Below are positions 1 to 13,096 of a stretch of DNA of 64,000 nt, one piece after another. The notes beneath the pieces were generated by a model. The model was not told the origin of the DNA, did no database searches, and saw only the letters and a program-made list of their open reading frames with translations. Made by a program: the position numbers and the translations under genes. Position 1 is the first letter of the stretch. Every line of letters begins with the position of its first letter. Source of the stretch: Certhia americana (taxonomy: Eukaryota; Chordata; Aves; Passeriformes; Certhiidae); NCBI GenBank assembly GCA_018697195.1, contig CM031857.1, forward strand, positions 54,331,982 to 54,395,981. Reading direction: 5' to 3'.

Positions 1-1974
1 TGTATCCTGCTGCTACTCAGGGGTGAAAGAGCTCTCTCCTCTGCTTGACTATTGGCCAACTGAAATCACTTTGGTTTGGGAAACACGAAGAGGCCAGAGC
101 TGTGACCTATGAAACAGATCTGTGAATCTCTTGGTTTATAAATCCCATCAGGGAGAGGCTGGCCCCCTTATGACAGCTGCCTGTAAAACCTGTGACCTGA
201 CAGCAAACAAAATGTCAAGTCCTCTTAACAAAGGAATCACTAGACTGCTGCTCAAAGAGAGGAAGTTCTCAAGTAGGTATTTTGTCATTTAAGTGACACT
301 CTTCCCTACTGAATCACAGCATTTCCTACTATTGTTGCCTAGCATCTGGATTCCTGCTGCTCCCCTCCAGGGGCTGGTGATACTTCTCCAGAAGTTTCAA
401 GCACATAATTAGATTGCTCCCTTAGTAAGCAGAATTTCCTGGAGGGAAGCACATTGCAGCACTGTTCCACAACTTGCCCAAGCTGCCAGCAAGAGCCAAC
501 AAGAAGGCTGGTTCTTGAATCCACAAGGATCTGCAAACTCAGCTGGCCCACAGTGCATAGCAGTAAAAGTTTGGCAGGGCTCTGACATAGGAGTTGCATG
601 TATTTAATAATATGTTTTGGATAGCAGAGCCCAAGAAGAGCTGGGCTGCAATTTGGCAGGAAACTGGACCAACCTAACAACTTGGTGCTGCCAACAGGCT
701 GTGATCCTATTCCCGTCTTCCCCTTCACCCTTCTGCTCCCATCAGAGCCCCCTGCTCCTTCCATGGAATTGCTTCATGTGGAACTCAGCTGAACAAGCCA
801 GGTGACCAAGAAAGCTGACTCAGCTCATAAGCTCAGGAGATCACTCAGTTTTTTGCTGGCTTTGTTTTCTGATGCGAATCGTGAGATAAACTGACCCACT
901 CTTAAAACTAAGTGCAAGACGAACACTGGCATTGGTTCAAGGCTAGCATTAATGGCATGTGCCGGTAGAGGAGGAAATGCAGGGCAAAAAAAGATGAGCA
1001 GTCCCCTTCCAGCAGCAGCAAACTGTTAAATTGCATTAAGCATCACATGAACCTCACCTTTGTGCCTTGCCCATTGCCAAATCTCTCTTTCTTTTTTCTT
1101 AAATTCCCAAACCCTACAATGGTTGATATCTAATTTATTTTAGGACTCAGTGTGCATTTCAAATAGATTTATTTTACAGGAGGTATGGATGATAGCAACC
1201 CACTGGGTAGATAACAGGCCAAACTGTACTTTGGAGTATGATTCCAGCACAGCAGAAGCTGTTCTAAATTTGGGCTACTGCTGCTTGATTCCCCTCCCTC
1301 CTTTACTCACATATTTCTTCTTTTCTTGCATGTTTTGGTCTATGTTTTCCATAGCATTGGTGCCAGTGGAACCAGAAGACGAACTGTGCTCAGGGAGCTG
1401 ACCTAACTAAAATCTAACCTGTCCTCAGAATTTTTCTCTTGGAATCTGTTTTCTGAATCAGACCACTGCAAAAATCCATCTCATTAGCTGATGGGTGTAA
1501 ACAAGGGAAGAAATCTACTTTGCATTTTTAACAGTTTTTTAACATGTGTGGTATGTGAGTTTTCAAACAGGCACTAAAAACAAAGGCGAAGATTCACAAG
1601 GGACTAAAGATGGACTATTTCATCTCTAGGACTCAAAGAACTTTAGTTTATGAAATTGATTTAGACATCTCTCTCCCCTTTCAGGAGCTGAGAAAGTTAG
1701 GCAGTGGTGCATCCTTTGTCTACCAACAAAACCTCTGAATGTGGGAGAGCAGCATCTTTTGAAACCAGCCAGAGGGAAAGACAAGGCAAAGAAGAGCTGA
1801 GATGCTTCTTCTCATATTTAGACTTCTTTGTGTGTAATATTGGAACATTTTTTGATCTCTCCTTCCTTTCATTTGTTTCTAGATTAAGGTAACTAGCTCT
1901 GCCCTGGGAAATACATGTGTCCTGCTGGAAAGTGGCCTCCAAGGAAAAATAGGCAATGGTTTAAATATCCAGTT
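1..1974. other. Intergenic flank, no gene seen
   Basis: This stretch is AT-moderate non-coding DNA. The short open frames in it have no recognisable protein similarity, no splice context and no codon bias. By synteny it should lie between MED4 and ITM2B/RB1, but no exon of either neighbour is visible here. Confidence 0.6.
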
Positions 1975-2400
1975 TTTATGGGTTGACATTGGCTAGATGC
2001 TGCTCACTTACTGCCCTCTGCAGCTGGATAGAGGGGAGAAAATTTAACTAAGGGTTCATGAGTTGAGATAAGGACTGGGAGAGGTCATTCACTGAACACC
2101 GTCAAGGGCAAAATAGGCACGACTTAGAGATATAAAGTTGAATTTTTTAATAAAATCAGGGCAGGATAATGAGAGGTAAAATAAGCTCTTGAAAAAACAC
2201 CTTAGCTGCCCAAACCCCTTACTCTTTCCCACCACTGTGCAGGGAGATAGAGAATGGGGTTTTGGTCAGTTTATCACCTGTGGTTTTTCGCTAGCTGGTC
2301 AGGGACCCAAGTTGTTCCCCTGTTGCATCATGGGGTCCCTCTCATAGGAGGTAGTAGTTTCACTGCCCCTCATTTCATCCCAATCTATTTAATTGTATTC
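1975..2400 (-). mobile_element. Partial LTR of an avian endogenous retrovirus
   Basis: Read on the minus strand, the sequence resembles the 3' half of a common avian LTR family. It has an R/U5-like stretch around 2040-2180, including the segment matching 'ttgagataaggactgggag' at about 2062-2080 and the 'gcaaaatagg' segment near 2110. The right side (2220-2360) resembles the more upstream part of the same LTR. No internal retroviral coding sequence is joined to it, so it is best read as a solo or truncated LTR. The boundaries are approximate because both ends are degraded. The call rests on remembered family appearance; no search was run. Confidence 0.55.
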
Positions 2401-2844
2401 ACTCAATTTCCAAATTTTCTTCTTTTTTTTCACTTGTTTTTGATTTCATCATGTACCCTTCCCAGTTTGTTTGTTTCACTTTCTTCTCTGATTTCAAGAT
2501 TTTATTTCCTTGGATGAAATTAAATTCTTCATTTCATGAAAGGAAATTAAATGAGAAATCAAGGAAGGAAGTTTAATGGGAAGACAGGGAAGGAAAGACA
2601 TGAAATTTGGAAAAAATCTGAAATGAAGTGAAACTAATAAAAGGAATGGAAAAAAAGGAAGCGGAACTAATGAAAAGGAATTGGAAGAAAGACGTTCATC
2701 GAAATGAGCAGAAATTTCATGACATGATTTTCACTGAAACCTTGAGATTCAATTTCCATTCATGAAAAAAAAATTGTGAAAAGAAATCAAATGAAACATC
2801 AAGAAATGAAGGTAAAGGAACAGATAGGAAAGGAAATATAATGA
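2385..2844. repeat. Pyrimidine-rich then purine-rich low-complexity block
   Basis: On the plus strand about 125 bases dominated by C and T (2385-2511) are followed by about 330 bases dominated by A and G (2515-2844). The purine half is built from variants of short words such as ggaaa, gaaat and catgaaa. Two stretches, near 2525-2580 and 2755-2830, look like diverged copies of each other. The strand switch gives the block rough inverted symmetry. It lies exactly between two minus-strand LTR pieces. It may be an old satellite-like or hairpin-forming repeat; no family is recognised. Confidence 0.5.
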
Positions 2845-3349
2845 TGTAGTGTTTAGATCTTGACTGGGTAGCAGGTGTCCACTAAACTGCTCTATCACTC
2901 CCCTTCCTAGTGAGACAGGTGAGAGAAAAGGATGGAAAACATCTCATAGGTTGAAATAAGATAATTTACTAAAGCAAAGGAAAAACAAACAGGTGAAAGT
3001 TTTTGCTTCAGCACACATAGTGGTATCCCTGGAAGAAAAACATTCTGGAATAACAAATGGACCCTCTTCTTCCTCTCTCCCTTAGCTTTTTCTTCTGAGT
3101 TGATGCCATATGGGGTGGAATATCCCGTTGGTTAATTTGGCTCATCTGGCCTGGTTCTGTCCCCTCCCAGGATCTTTCCCACTCCCAATCTCTTGCTGGG
3201 GGAAGGAATGCTAGAAGGAGAGCACAGCTCAGCTGTAGCCAAAACACCGATGTGGTATCAACATCCTTCCAGCTACCAGTACAAACCACAGCACTGTGAG
3301 GGCTGCTAAGAAAAGAATGAACTCTATCTCAGTCAGCCCCAATAACCCA
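2845..3349 (-). mobile_element. Near-complete solo LTR, avian ERVL-like family
   Basis: On the minus strand this is laid out as an LTR of about 505 bp. The upstream end, at 3349, opens with a TG-type terminus and an 'atagagttcattcttttctt' segment. A motif around the ccatatgg box lies near 3104-3120. A degenerate polyadenylation region lies near 2960-2985, and the downstream end is 'aacactaca' at 2845. The same family is represented by a plus-strand fragment near 60.1-60.5 kb. No gag or pol sequence is adjacent and no clear target-site duplication was found, so it is a solo element with eroded edges. The ORF inside it (3008-3289, minus) is not a recognisable protein. Confidence 0.65.
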
Positions 3350-6300
3350 GTCAAAGCAAAAAGAGGGTTTTCCTCTGTTCAAACCTGCAGTTCCTTTCCC
3401 AAAAGGAGACCTTTTTAAGTCAGAGCCAGGAGGCTAAGGTGCATGACCATCCCCACCTACAGCAGAGACTTCTAGACAAAAACAATCCAGTGAAGAATCG
3501 CAGAGCCAGGAAAAGCACAAGCAATAATAGGAAGCCCAACTCTGTACCTTAATTATAGCGATGCCCCCCCTGAGAAATGGAGAACTTGGGTACCAGTCCT
3601 TGCTTTCAGCACAGATTACAGTTTTTTAGACCAGTGACTCCTTAAAGCGAACTACATAATTCCAGGGGCAGGGCTATAGGCAAGGTACTAATTTTCTTTA
3701 CTTACTAAATTATTTGATTATTCTAAGATATTTGTACAGTTGCTCATAATACACTGCAAATGCCCAACAGCTCCAAGCAGGAGAGAGAATGAATGCTTTG
3801 TTATTCTAGGAAAATAGATGTGTATTTTTACTGTAGTCATAACAAAGGAATCTTCAAGCATTTCTCTGCATGCCAATTGCGATGTTTTTCTCATAACAGA
3901 TATTCATCTGTCTGCAGACTGTAATGTCTTTCTATGTTCATATGTGATGCATTCTGACAGCTTTTCTACAGTTAAAATCTGATATTTCAAGAAATCCATT
4001 CACAGTCTGGCTTTGAATATAGCACGTGCAGCTACTTCAGCTTCCGCATCACTTTCCATTTTATTTTCAGGAAACTTTGGTTAGCATATCCTTCGATATG
4101 TGTGAAATTTCAAATTGGAAAGGACTTGTTTCAATTCTCCTTCTCTTAATGGAAGCTTGTCATCTCTCCAAAAGATAGAGGAAATGGGGTGTGACTGAGA
4201 GTTAGATTCCCTTCCTACATACCATTACTTCTGGAAAATTAGTGCCCATCAGGCGTTTGGAAGTGAACACATGATGTTGTCCCAGAAGAAGATAGGGTTG
4301 CCAGAGGTCAGTCTGAAACTAGGGACATTGCATGGCTTCTCCAGCTAACCTCCTGCTGGTGTTTAGATGTTGAAACAAACCACAGCATTTTATTTTCACA
4401 AAAGAAAGCTGTGACGTAATCGGGCACATGAGATTAACAGCAAACACTTGTAAAAAGGACTGCAACAAAGAGACACTAAAATCATAGTAAAACAAGGGCA
4501 AAACTACAGTCTGTGTGAGAAATTTAAGGTTTAACGTTTTAGTGGCAGAATGTGTCAAACTCTGAAACCTTTTCTAACTGCTTGTCTGAACAGAATTTCA
4601 ATATCATTTCCTTGCATAAACAATCTTAAAAATCTGTGTGGAGTCCTCCTTTAGTTCATAAAGCTCTGTAGCATTAGGCTACTGCTAATTTCTTTTTTTT
4701 TTTTTTTTTTTTTCTCAGCACCTATGTTCAGGCCAGGAAGAGGAGCTTGGTGAGATGGATTATGAATTTAGTATTTTATCGCTGCAGAGTCTGGCATAGT
4801 CTTTATTATGAGACTGCACTTTAGTACCTGGATTGTCTGTTTTGGTGAGAGAGAGGTGACTGTTTGTCTAGGACGATGACAGAACCAATGGCACGTGTAA
4901 ATTCACAAGCCAGGAGCTTTGTGTGGGTCTCCTATAAGCAAGGGACAATTTTGCAGGCATCTGACAGCCTGAGAAAAGTAGAAATCCTATAGAGATAGGA
5001 CAGCCTTTTCACAGAGACAAAAACAAGACAAAAATGAAATATGTTTCCTGAAAAATAAATTCAAAAACTTGTATTATATATATTCATATAAATATATATA
5101 TAATATTTAATTTATATATAAATATAAATATTTCTATATTATAGTTATAATTTATATATTTTATATATAGTTACTTATATAATATATAAAGACAGGTACT
5201 GTGAGTTAACAGAGAAAGAAGGCCTAAGGTCCCTAAACCAACACAAGACATGTGACTACATGCAGAATGCATGTCTGCAATACTAACATTATGTTCTTTG
5301 CTTGGGGGTCTGGAGGAATGTGTCATGGTTGTCTTTTGTCCTGAGTATATTTTCCATGAATCAAAGTTGCAAAGAAGTGGGTGAGGCAAACGGATAGACT
5401 GGTGCACACCCAAGGCTCACCCTGACATACCAGATATATGTCTGGACTTGGGACTGCTGCAGAGGCACTCCTGTGTCCTGTGTTTACTCCATGAGATTGT
5501 TTGATTTTGCTGGCACGTAACAGAAAGGTACAGCTAGTGGTGTGAGGAAAAGCACAGCACAGTGCCATCTGCAGCACTAACTTGTCACCTCCACTGGCCA
5601 CTGGGTAGGGGGTTGGAGCTGTTGGGTGACTGTGGAAGGATACTCTACGGTGCCAGTGGAATGGTCGTACCAGAAGCAATCCAAACAGTTCATACAACTG
5701 CCTACAATTCTATAAACATCCTGCCTGCATCCATGCTGAATGCACTTCCATTCGTGTGAAAAATGCTCAAAGAACAGTAGAACCACACTGTGTTTTAAAG
5801 GACAAAATGTCACAGCTTGGAAGGCAGAAGCACTTGGCAGAGTTATCAGCATCTAGAATAAATGCACTTGAGCAGTCCTAGCACAAATGTGTTCTTAGTA
5901 CCTTGTCTTGCAAGACAGAGGAATCTGTCAGGTACTGTATACTCAGGCCACAATCTACCAAATAGCTTTAATACATTCTTAGTTGATAGCAATGAGCCCA
6001 AAGCCTGAAGTTAGACACAGGGAGAGCCATGCTATTGAACTGAGGTAAAAAACTCTCAGCACTTCACACGGTCAACCCTTGGTAAAATTGGACCTTAATT
6101 CCTTGAAGTACCATAACTGTGCCTGTGTCTTCGAGCCTTGAATTTGGAAATAAGGGTGACTGTTATTTCAAGGTGTATGACTCAGGCCCTGAGTAACCAG
6201 AACAAAATCAGATACAAGTGAGAATTAGAAGTGCAAGGGATACTGTGGGGGAAGAAGCAAGCAACTGAGTAAGAAGGTTCCCTGAGGTGAACTCCTTGCC

Positions 6301-7090
6301 ACACTACCTGCAAATGCATATAACTCACTCCGATGGCATTCTTTTCATTCCCAACTTCATTACCAGGTAACTTAAGTGTCATAACTTAAGCTTCATTTAT
6401 GAAGCACCTGGGGACAAGAAATACGTGCGATCCTAGCCTGGCCACATTCCCTCCTACTGTGACTACTCAACTCTTACTGGGATGGGGGCAGGGCAAGGCA
6501 GGCATTATGAAATCAATTCGGTGAGGTTAAGGGAAATGAAAACATGTAAATTATTCTCCTGTCATGACACTTTTCAAGGTCTGTAAAGATGTGACAGATT
6601 GTACTGGTTGCTTTTCATATTCTGTATTCCAATGTGCATTTAGCATATATGCCTTATGTGCTCAAGTTCATGCCTACAAAGCGGCTTTTAACGAAGCATT
6701 TTCCAATGCTGGCATTGTCATTTGCATAACATATGAAATTTTGACAGGCAGACTGGAGCTGAGCAAGGTTCTGTGCCTTTACAAGGCACAAGAAACAAGT
6801 CGTAGCACAAGAAGTTACATTAAACAGGTAAAAAACCCAGAATAATTTCAAAATACCCTGGATATCAGGGATAGGTTTATCTTAACCATGTATGAACTCT
6901 TGTCAGATTACTTTCATTGACTGCCACCTATCTAGCATAAGGTGGCATGGTATAACTGCATGGCTTTTGATGATCCTATGTCTTTACTGAGGTAAAAAGG
7001 AGATATAGTATGAGTAAACACGAACTGTAGTTACGATTTTTTTCCACTGGAGGGGTGTTTGGTGTGAATTTAATAAGGAAATCATCTTAG
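3350..7090. other. Intergenic, no gene seen
   Basis: No exon-like sequence is recognised here. The region holds a run of 21 T at 4693-4713 and a strongly AT-rich tract at 5073-5190. An ATTTGCAT octamer (POU-factor type) occurs near 6720 within a stretch at about 6540-6850 that is less repetitive than its surroundings; its function is unknown. Confidence 0.5.
5073..5190. repeat. AT-rich (TA)n low-complexity tract
   Basis: About 118 bases consist almost only of A and T, mainly in TATA and AATATAAA-like words with local self-complementarity. It is a degenerate TA microsatellite and may form cruciform or unwound DNA. Confidence 0.85.
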
Positions 7091-7204
7091 AAATCATAAT
7101 GGTTTGGGTTGGTGAGGATCTTAGAAACCATCCAGTTCCAACCCCCTGCCATGGCAGGGACACCTTCAACTGGATCAGGTAGCTCAGGGCTCCACCCAAC
7201 CTGG
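7091..7204 (-). mobile_element. CR1 LINE fragment (3' end)
   Basis: On the plus strand this reads as the reverse complement of a CR1 3' end: 'aatcataatggtttgggttgg', then the ccatccagttccaacccc-type segment, then the 'ccatggcagggacacctt' segment. CR1 is the dominant avian LINE and is usually truncated at its 5' end, as here. Confidence 0.85.
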
Positions 7205-10200
7205 GTGACATGAGCCATGGTCTCTGATTCTTCAATGACAATGCTGTTAAGTGGCTTCATCCTTTTTGGAAGCAGATAAGGGACTCTCTAAAGAGTTCTG
7301 TTGACTACCTGAAAGCATCCACATGAGTCACTACTAAAGAATGTCTTTTCAATGGGCTTTCAGTACCTATGCTTGTTGAAGATCAAAACTACAGAAACAG
7401 TTCTTCACTTGGCTTACCACTAACCCTTGAACAACTCATCTACAGACACAATAATTCTGCCAGCACTTAAATGACAGCAGAGTTTCTTTCTGCATGATAT
7501 GTTAATATCCAAATAAATGCCAGAGCCCTGAAGTAGAGATCCATGCAAGGCCTGTTTCACAAAGGACAGACTCCTACTGGTTGTAATCTTTCCCAGGCTT
7601 AATAGTTATGAACTTTCCCCTCATTTCACATGGAACCAGCACTGTTAGTAGTTTGTTAGATTTCAGAATGTCCCATGGGATCCTATTTGGCTGCTGAGCA
7701 TAAGTAATTCTGTAATTGCTTTTGGAATAGTATATCTTACTGTTTTCTCAGCTGCCAGTAAAAACTTTTCCTCAGTTGTCCTAAGACCTTTCTTTCATAA
7801 GAAGTACCTCTGCCCATCTCTAACTGCTGGGAGAGAAACATCTTTTTTCATTTTTGCTCACATAGGTTTCTAAATAAATCTTCCATTTTATCTTTACCCT
7901 CACTCAGTAGAAGTCAGTCCTCACAACTAATTTAAGCCAAGTACCTCTGTTTCTGGTAGGTGTTTTGCTCTTTCTGAATCTCAGGACAGAAGCTGATGGT
8001 GATGTCAGTGGCAGGTATTTGAAAACCTGTCTGGAAGTTGCATTAAGCAGGTGAAAATCTGAGTAGCATCTTGGAGATTAGAAGATGAACTCACCCAGTT
8101 AAAATACAGGTGACCTAGTCTAAATGAGAAGAGATGACAGCTTTATCTTTAGCAGGCAATAGGGCACAATAAAAGGATGAGGGAGATGTGGCAAGAGAAT
8201 CATTCTAAGTAAATTGCAACTCCTATCAGCCTAGCTGGAATTCAGCATGTGGGAGAGCAGGGACTGCAGCTGTCATCATTGCCCTCGGATTTTTTTGTGA
8301 GGGGAAGTAAACAACTCTAAATTTCAGCCTGGCTTCTACAGAAGCTTGTGTGGGTGTCCCAGTAGTTTTTGGTAAACAGTTTACAGCAAGAGCCACCAGG
8401 AAAATGAGATTTTTTTTTTTCAAAATAAACAAGTTTAACATAATGAAGGCTCAAAATTACTATGTGTTGGGGTGTTACCCCAGGAGTCTCATTATCTCTA
8501 ATTGGATGTTTTATTTCATGAAGTAGTCAGCATTAACTTTTAGCTTGGTGAGTAAAAAATCTCATATTTAATTGCCTCAAATTTTCCTTTATTCCTGGGA
8601 AGACTTGGCAGGATTGTGAATATCTCTAGTGGCCAAGCTGTCAAACAAGCTTTTCCTTTTAAAAGGACATTCTTTTTTCTTTATTTATTTATTTTCCCTC
8701 CCCTCACTATCCAGGGCCAATTTTGGTTCTCTTTCCCACTCAACACCTCCTACTTCATAGGCAGCACTGGTCCCCACAAGCCCTCCAGCAGACTGAAGCA
8801 AGGACTGCTTTCTGCCTGGGTGACTTCCTGTCTTGAGGGCTCTGTGCCCAAATTTACACCAGAAGAAATCAGTGTAACTCAAGTTTAATATAGCTCAAAG
8901 CAGAGCTAATTCTGTGCTGAAACAGTCTGGAATGGCATACCAAACTCTGGTTTTGGCCATATGTACTAGTGTTTCACACTCCTTCCCCCCAAATAATAAG
9001 TTTTAGCTCATAGTATTATCAATTTTCATCTCATCTTTAACCTACTCTAAAATTAAAGCAGTTAAGCAAAGCCACCTTTTTAATTTAATTTCTTATCTAA
9101 TTGATCTAAAATCACTATCCAACATAAGTGAGCAGGAAAACATAGATTTCATTTTAAATAGCAATAAGAAATGGATGATTTATCAGATGCATTTCAAAAT
9201 ATTAATGGTGTAAAGACATCTTGATAAATGAGGGACGATTATTCTCATCTTCACAGACCACAGTACAGCTGTGAAATCCTTGCAAAAAGTGCTCAAGATG
9301 TTTGGTTACTATTTTAGTTGATATTTGACAGAAAGGATTTTATTTTTACATTATCTAGGGGAAGTGGAAATTTGTATTTGTTCTGTCCTTTTTCCTTCTT
9401 GCTCTTCTTGCCTTATCCTCCTGCCTTTTTATTTGTAGTGATTGCAATGCTTTATTACACATGGTCCTGAGAGCCTTTGGGAGTTATGAATCTTCAGTAG
9501 TCAGTATTTTTCCTTATTTTAAGGTGTGGTAAACCCAGCTGTTGCCAACTGAACACTTGATGTCTAGTGTCTGGAATGTAAAAATTAGAAGACAGCTGAA
9601 AAGCACTGTAGCCTAGAAAAAACACAGATTTTAACTGAAGAACAGACCTGCTTTGGGCTTCTTAGGCAAGATTCTCTACAGCTCACCTACCACACTCTAA
9701 AGTGATCCTCTAGTTCATGAAAAGTAAGATGGGAATATCTGAAGTTAAGGAATCGCAATATTATGTTGGAAGAAAAGGCTTTGCACTAGGTCTGAATTGC
9801 ACTGAATTATGAGTAAGAGAAGGGGAAGACTCCACTTTTCAGCGCTAGCCCACAGTCCCATGATATTAATTGTAACTAAAGCCACGCTTAGTTTGGTTCC
9901 ATATGATGAGTTCACCCTCTAACACAGGAGGAAATGAACACCCTCTCTCAAATTAAATATTCTTCAGTCTGGTTATTGAGTGGAAGTGGCTCATGGACCA
10001 TATGGCAACCACCAAGGAGGAGCTAAGGGCAGGTGAAAATCTGCAGTTGGGACATGAGAAGTTAGCAACATCTCAGCTTCTTGGCCTTGGTGAACTATTA
10101 GATCAGATCAGATCAGATCAGCTGCTCCTAGACTAGGGGAATCAGTTTGCTCTGCAGATCATCACTTCAAGGCCCATTCTGGAAGAGACAAGACTCAACT

Positions 10201-12307
10201 GAACAAGATAAAATAAGCTATTTTTGCTTGTGCTAGCAGGTTCTTAACAATACATTCAGTACGCCATTGAAAAGACAATCTGAAATGAAAGAACTCTGAA
10301 ATGTCAAATAAACTCACTGTGCAAAGATCCATGTATGGCCACACAAACTAAAATGTTCTCAGACTACTGGAAAAAATTGGGAACAATGCTTAGTATTCAG
10401 GATGGACATGATCTTTAAAAAAGCAGGTCTGGCTCAAAACCAACACAACTATGAAAAAAGTTTACCCAGGGGAAAGAAGGCAAAAAGCACTGAAGAACTG
10501 AGGTAACAGAGGAACCAACACTGGAGGAACAGAGGCTCTGTTGTTTTTATAGGCAAAAGTTTCAGAAGTCTATTCAGTGAATTATTCACTCAGTCTTAAA
10601 GTAATCAGCCCATGGGACAAGTTTGGGGCACAAGCCCATTTCACCCAGCTTTTCCCTTTGTCCTGAAGAGATGACCCCTCTGACATGGTCTGAATTACTT
10701 TCTGTGTCTTGGCACAGGCAGGCATTCCCTGATACCTCTGGTCTCACCCTGTCCTCCCACACAAAGGCATGAGCACAATTAAGTCTCTGCCTATTCCACT
10801 GCACTCCCAACCATGGCTGCATTGCCAGGGCGAAGAGCAGGAAAGGACTAGGCAGTAGAAAGCAGACAGTTGTCCATATTGACTGGAAGAGGGACAGAAA
10901 TTTGAGAAGCATTAGAGAAGGGTGGCTGCTCCAGTGAAAGATGGGTGGTATTGGCCTGGCTGGGTTGGAGTAGTACTGCTGTCAAGAGGAAGGGAGGGAG
11001 AAAGCTCCTGAGCACAAGGAGAATTAAAGCTCAAGCTACAGAAATCTCCTATAACCAATATTCACACCTGTCAACTTTGGGTGTCCTATTAATGCTGCAA
11101 GCTTTTAGCTCAAGAGAAACCAGCATTATTGCCCTGAAATATAGCAGAAGTACATCAAGTCTAAATAATTCAGATGTCAAAATGAGTATGAGGAAGAAAA
11201 TGATTTAGTGGAAGGACTGCTTTGTTTTCGAGGTCACTATTTCTTTCTATTTATGCACCCATACAGACACTAACAAATCAGTGAACTGGATGCACAAGCA
11301 GACACCATCACTGATTACATCTTTCCCTGAATAAAAGCAAGGAAATAGAGGAGAGGAAAAAAAGCAAGAAAAAGTTATTTAAAAGGCAGAACTATTTGAT
11401 GAGATTTTATCTGCTATGCAGTTTAAACAGAATGCTCAAACTATTTACAATCAGAATGTTGAGGGTTGTTGGGCATTGCATAAGAATTTTAAATAATTCC
11501 TGTTGGCAAAGTTTCTTTCTCAGAGTTGCCAAATCTCATTGCTTTATCACAAATCTCATAATGTTGAATTGCTTATTTAAACCACAATTCAAAGAATTAC
11601 TGACTAATGAGTTTCTTTTTTTTTTCTTCCTTAAATAAATGTAAATTTCTTAGGAACATACTTATTGCAGGAGGTAACAGATAATCAGAGTAAATACCAG
11701 AGCAGTGAGGGATGTTGTTCACGTAGGCCTTTCTCTAATCAGGGAAGGAGAAAATCGCTGTGTGCTGGCAGCTGCCTGCTGACAGCAGAAGGACACGGGG
11801 TCTGGGGCTCCCTGTTGTTCTGTGGCAGTGCTTGCCTTGGTTAATAAACCCTGGCTCCAGATTAGCTCTCACTCTGTACTCCCTCATCTTCTCTCTGCCC
11901 TGGCCTCTCAGGGTCTTTACTGAAACTTTCATGAACACAAAAAAATTCCACTGGGTTTACTCTGACTCCACCCAGAAGAAGAGGCCCGTTTAACCAGCCC
12001 ATACAGAGCAGCATTAAAAAAAACCCCACAACACAACAGGACTTTTTAATTATAACCCAGTTGCTTGCAGGGTTTGAGGCAGGATTTGCACCTATTACCT
12101 GCCCCTGACCATTGTGTGTAGAGGTCAATGATAGACACCAAGCTGCCTTCAGCCTTCATGGACACACAGGTCTGCAAGGGCAGTGTCAGAAGGTCATGTA
12201 CGGGACAGCCAGCCCAGGAAAAAACCTTGGTCTGATTTAAAGCTCAGGTTTTTGTTATGTCTTCAGTATCAGGCACTTAACCTTCTTCGGTTGTCAGTAA
12301 AACACTG
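7205..12307. other. Intergenic, no gene seen
   Basis: No supported exon was found. The only clear repeat is the pentanucleotide run near 10.1 kb. A stretch near 11.75-12.0 kb with an AATAAA followed by a CT-rich segment looks faintly LTR-like, but it is not strong enough to annotate. Confidence 0.5.
10101..10120. repeat. (GATCA)4 microsatellite
   Basis: Four perfect tandem copies of the pentamer gatca. Confidence 0.95.
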
Positions 12308-12631
12308 TATATAAATGTCTAAAGGGGAGGTGTCAGAGGATGGAGCCTGGTGCTTCTCAGTGGTGTCAAGCAATAGGACAAGAGGCAATGGGTGAAACTG
12401 ATGCACAGGAAGCTCCACACTATCATGAGGAAGAATTTTACTGTGTGGGTGCCCATGCATTAGAACAAATTGCCTAGAGAGGTTGTGGAGTCTCCCTCAC
12501 TGGAGATACCAAGAGCCCTCTGGATGCAATCCTGCACAGTGTGCTCTAGGACAACCCTGCTTGAGCAGGGAGGTTGGACCAGATGACTCACTGTGGTCCC
12601 AACCTGACCCTTTCTGTGATTTTGTGATTTC
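12308..12631 (+). mobile_element. CR1 LINE fragment (3' end)
   Basis: This follows the order of a CR1 3' region on the plus strand: the gtgtcagaggatgg segment, the 'gacaagaggcaatggg' segment, the gcctagagaggttgtggag segment (about 12471-12489) and the ttggaccagatgactc segment. It ends in the characteristic octamer-like repeat 'tctgtgattttgtgattt'. It is truncated at the 5' end and carries no open reverse transcriptase frame. Confidence 0.9.
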
Positions 12632-12798
12632 ATCCTCCATCTGGTCAAAGGCGCCTAATGGATTTTTGGACACCAAGACTCTCAGAAATTGTGTTAACCC
12701 CCCGAAGATGCAATTCAGTTGCACACACTTGACCTGCAGCCTGTTTTCTGTGTCTTTAGCTTACATCAGTGTCATCTGGAGGCTCTTTGTGGAGATTG

Positions 12799-13096
12799 GG
12801 GGTTGGACTGGTTGTAGCCAGGCTGATCTCTTCTCCCCTACGGCTATGAACAGGAGGATGAGATCAGTCCTCAGCCGCACCAAGCGAGGTTTAAGTTGCA
12901 CACCAGGAAGATTTTTCTTCACAGAAAGGGCGGTAAAACATTGGAACGGACTCTCAAGGAGGTGGTGGAGTCACCACCCCAGGAGGTGCTTAAGGAAACA
13001 CTGGACGCTGCCCTTAGCGCCGCGGTCTAGTTGACACGGAGCTGTTCAGACTCCACGATCTCAGAGATCTTTCCAGCCTAAATGCTCCTGTGACTC
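12799..13096 (+). mobile_element. CR1 LINE fragment ending at the MED4 CpG island
   Basis: This is a second CR1 3' end on the plus strand, of a different subfamily from the copy just upstream. It includes 'gatctcttctcccct', a ttgcacaccaggaagatttt segment, the 'gtggtggagtcaccacccc' segment and a ggtgcttaaggaaacactgg segment. It finishes with 'ccagcctaaatgctcctg' and a decayed tail. It ends about 230 bp before the MED4 start codon, directly against the CpG island. Confidence 0.88.

Noticed and set aside
3008..3289. 93-codon minus-strand open frame
   Set aside because: It is contained in a non-coding LTR and has no viral or host protein similarity.
11740..12000. Possible LTR or 3' UTR-like segment with AATAAA and a CT-rich stretch
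   Set aside because: It has no matching terminal sequence, no recognisable family and no gene upstream, so the resemblance is too weak.
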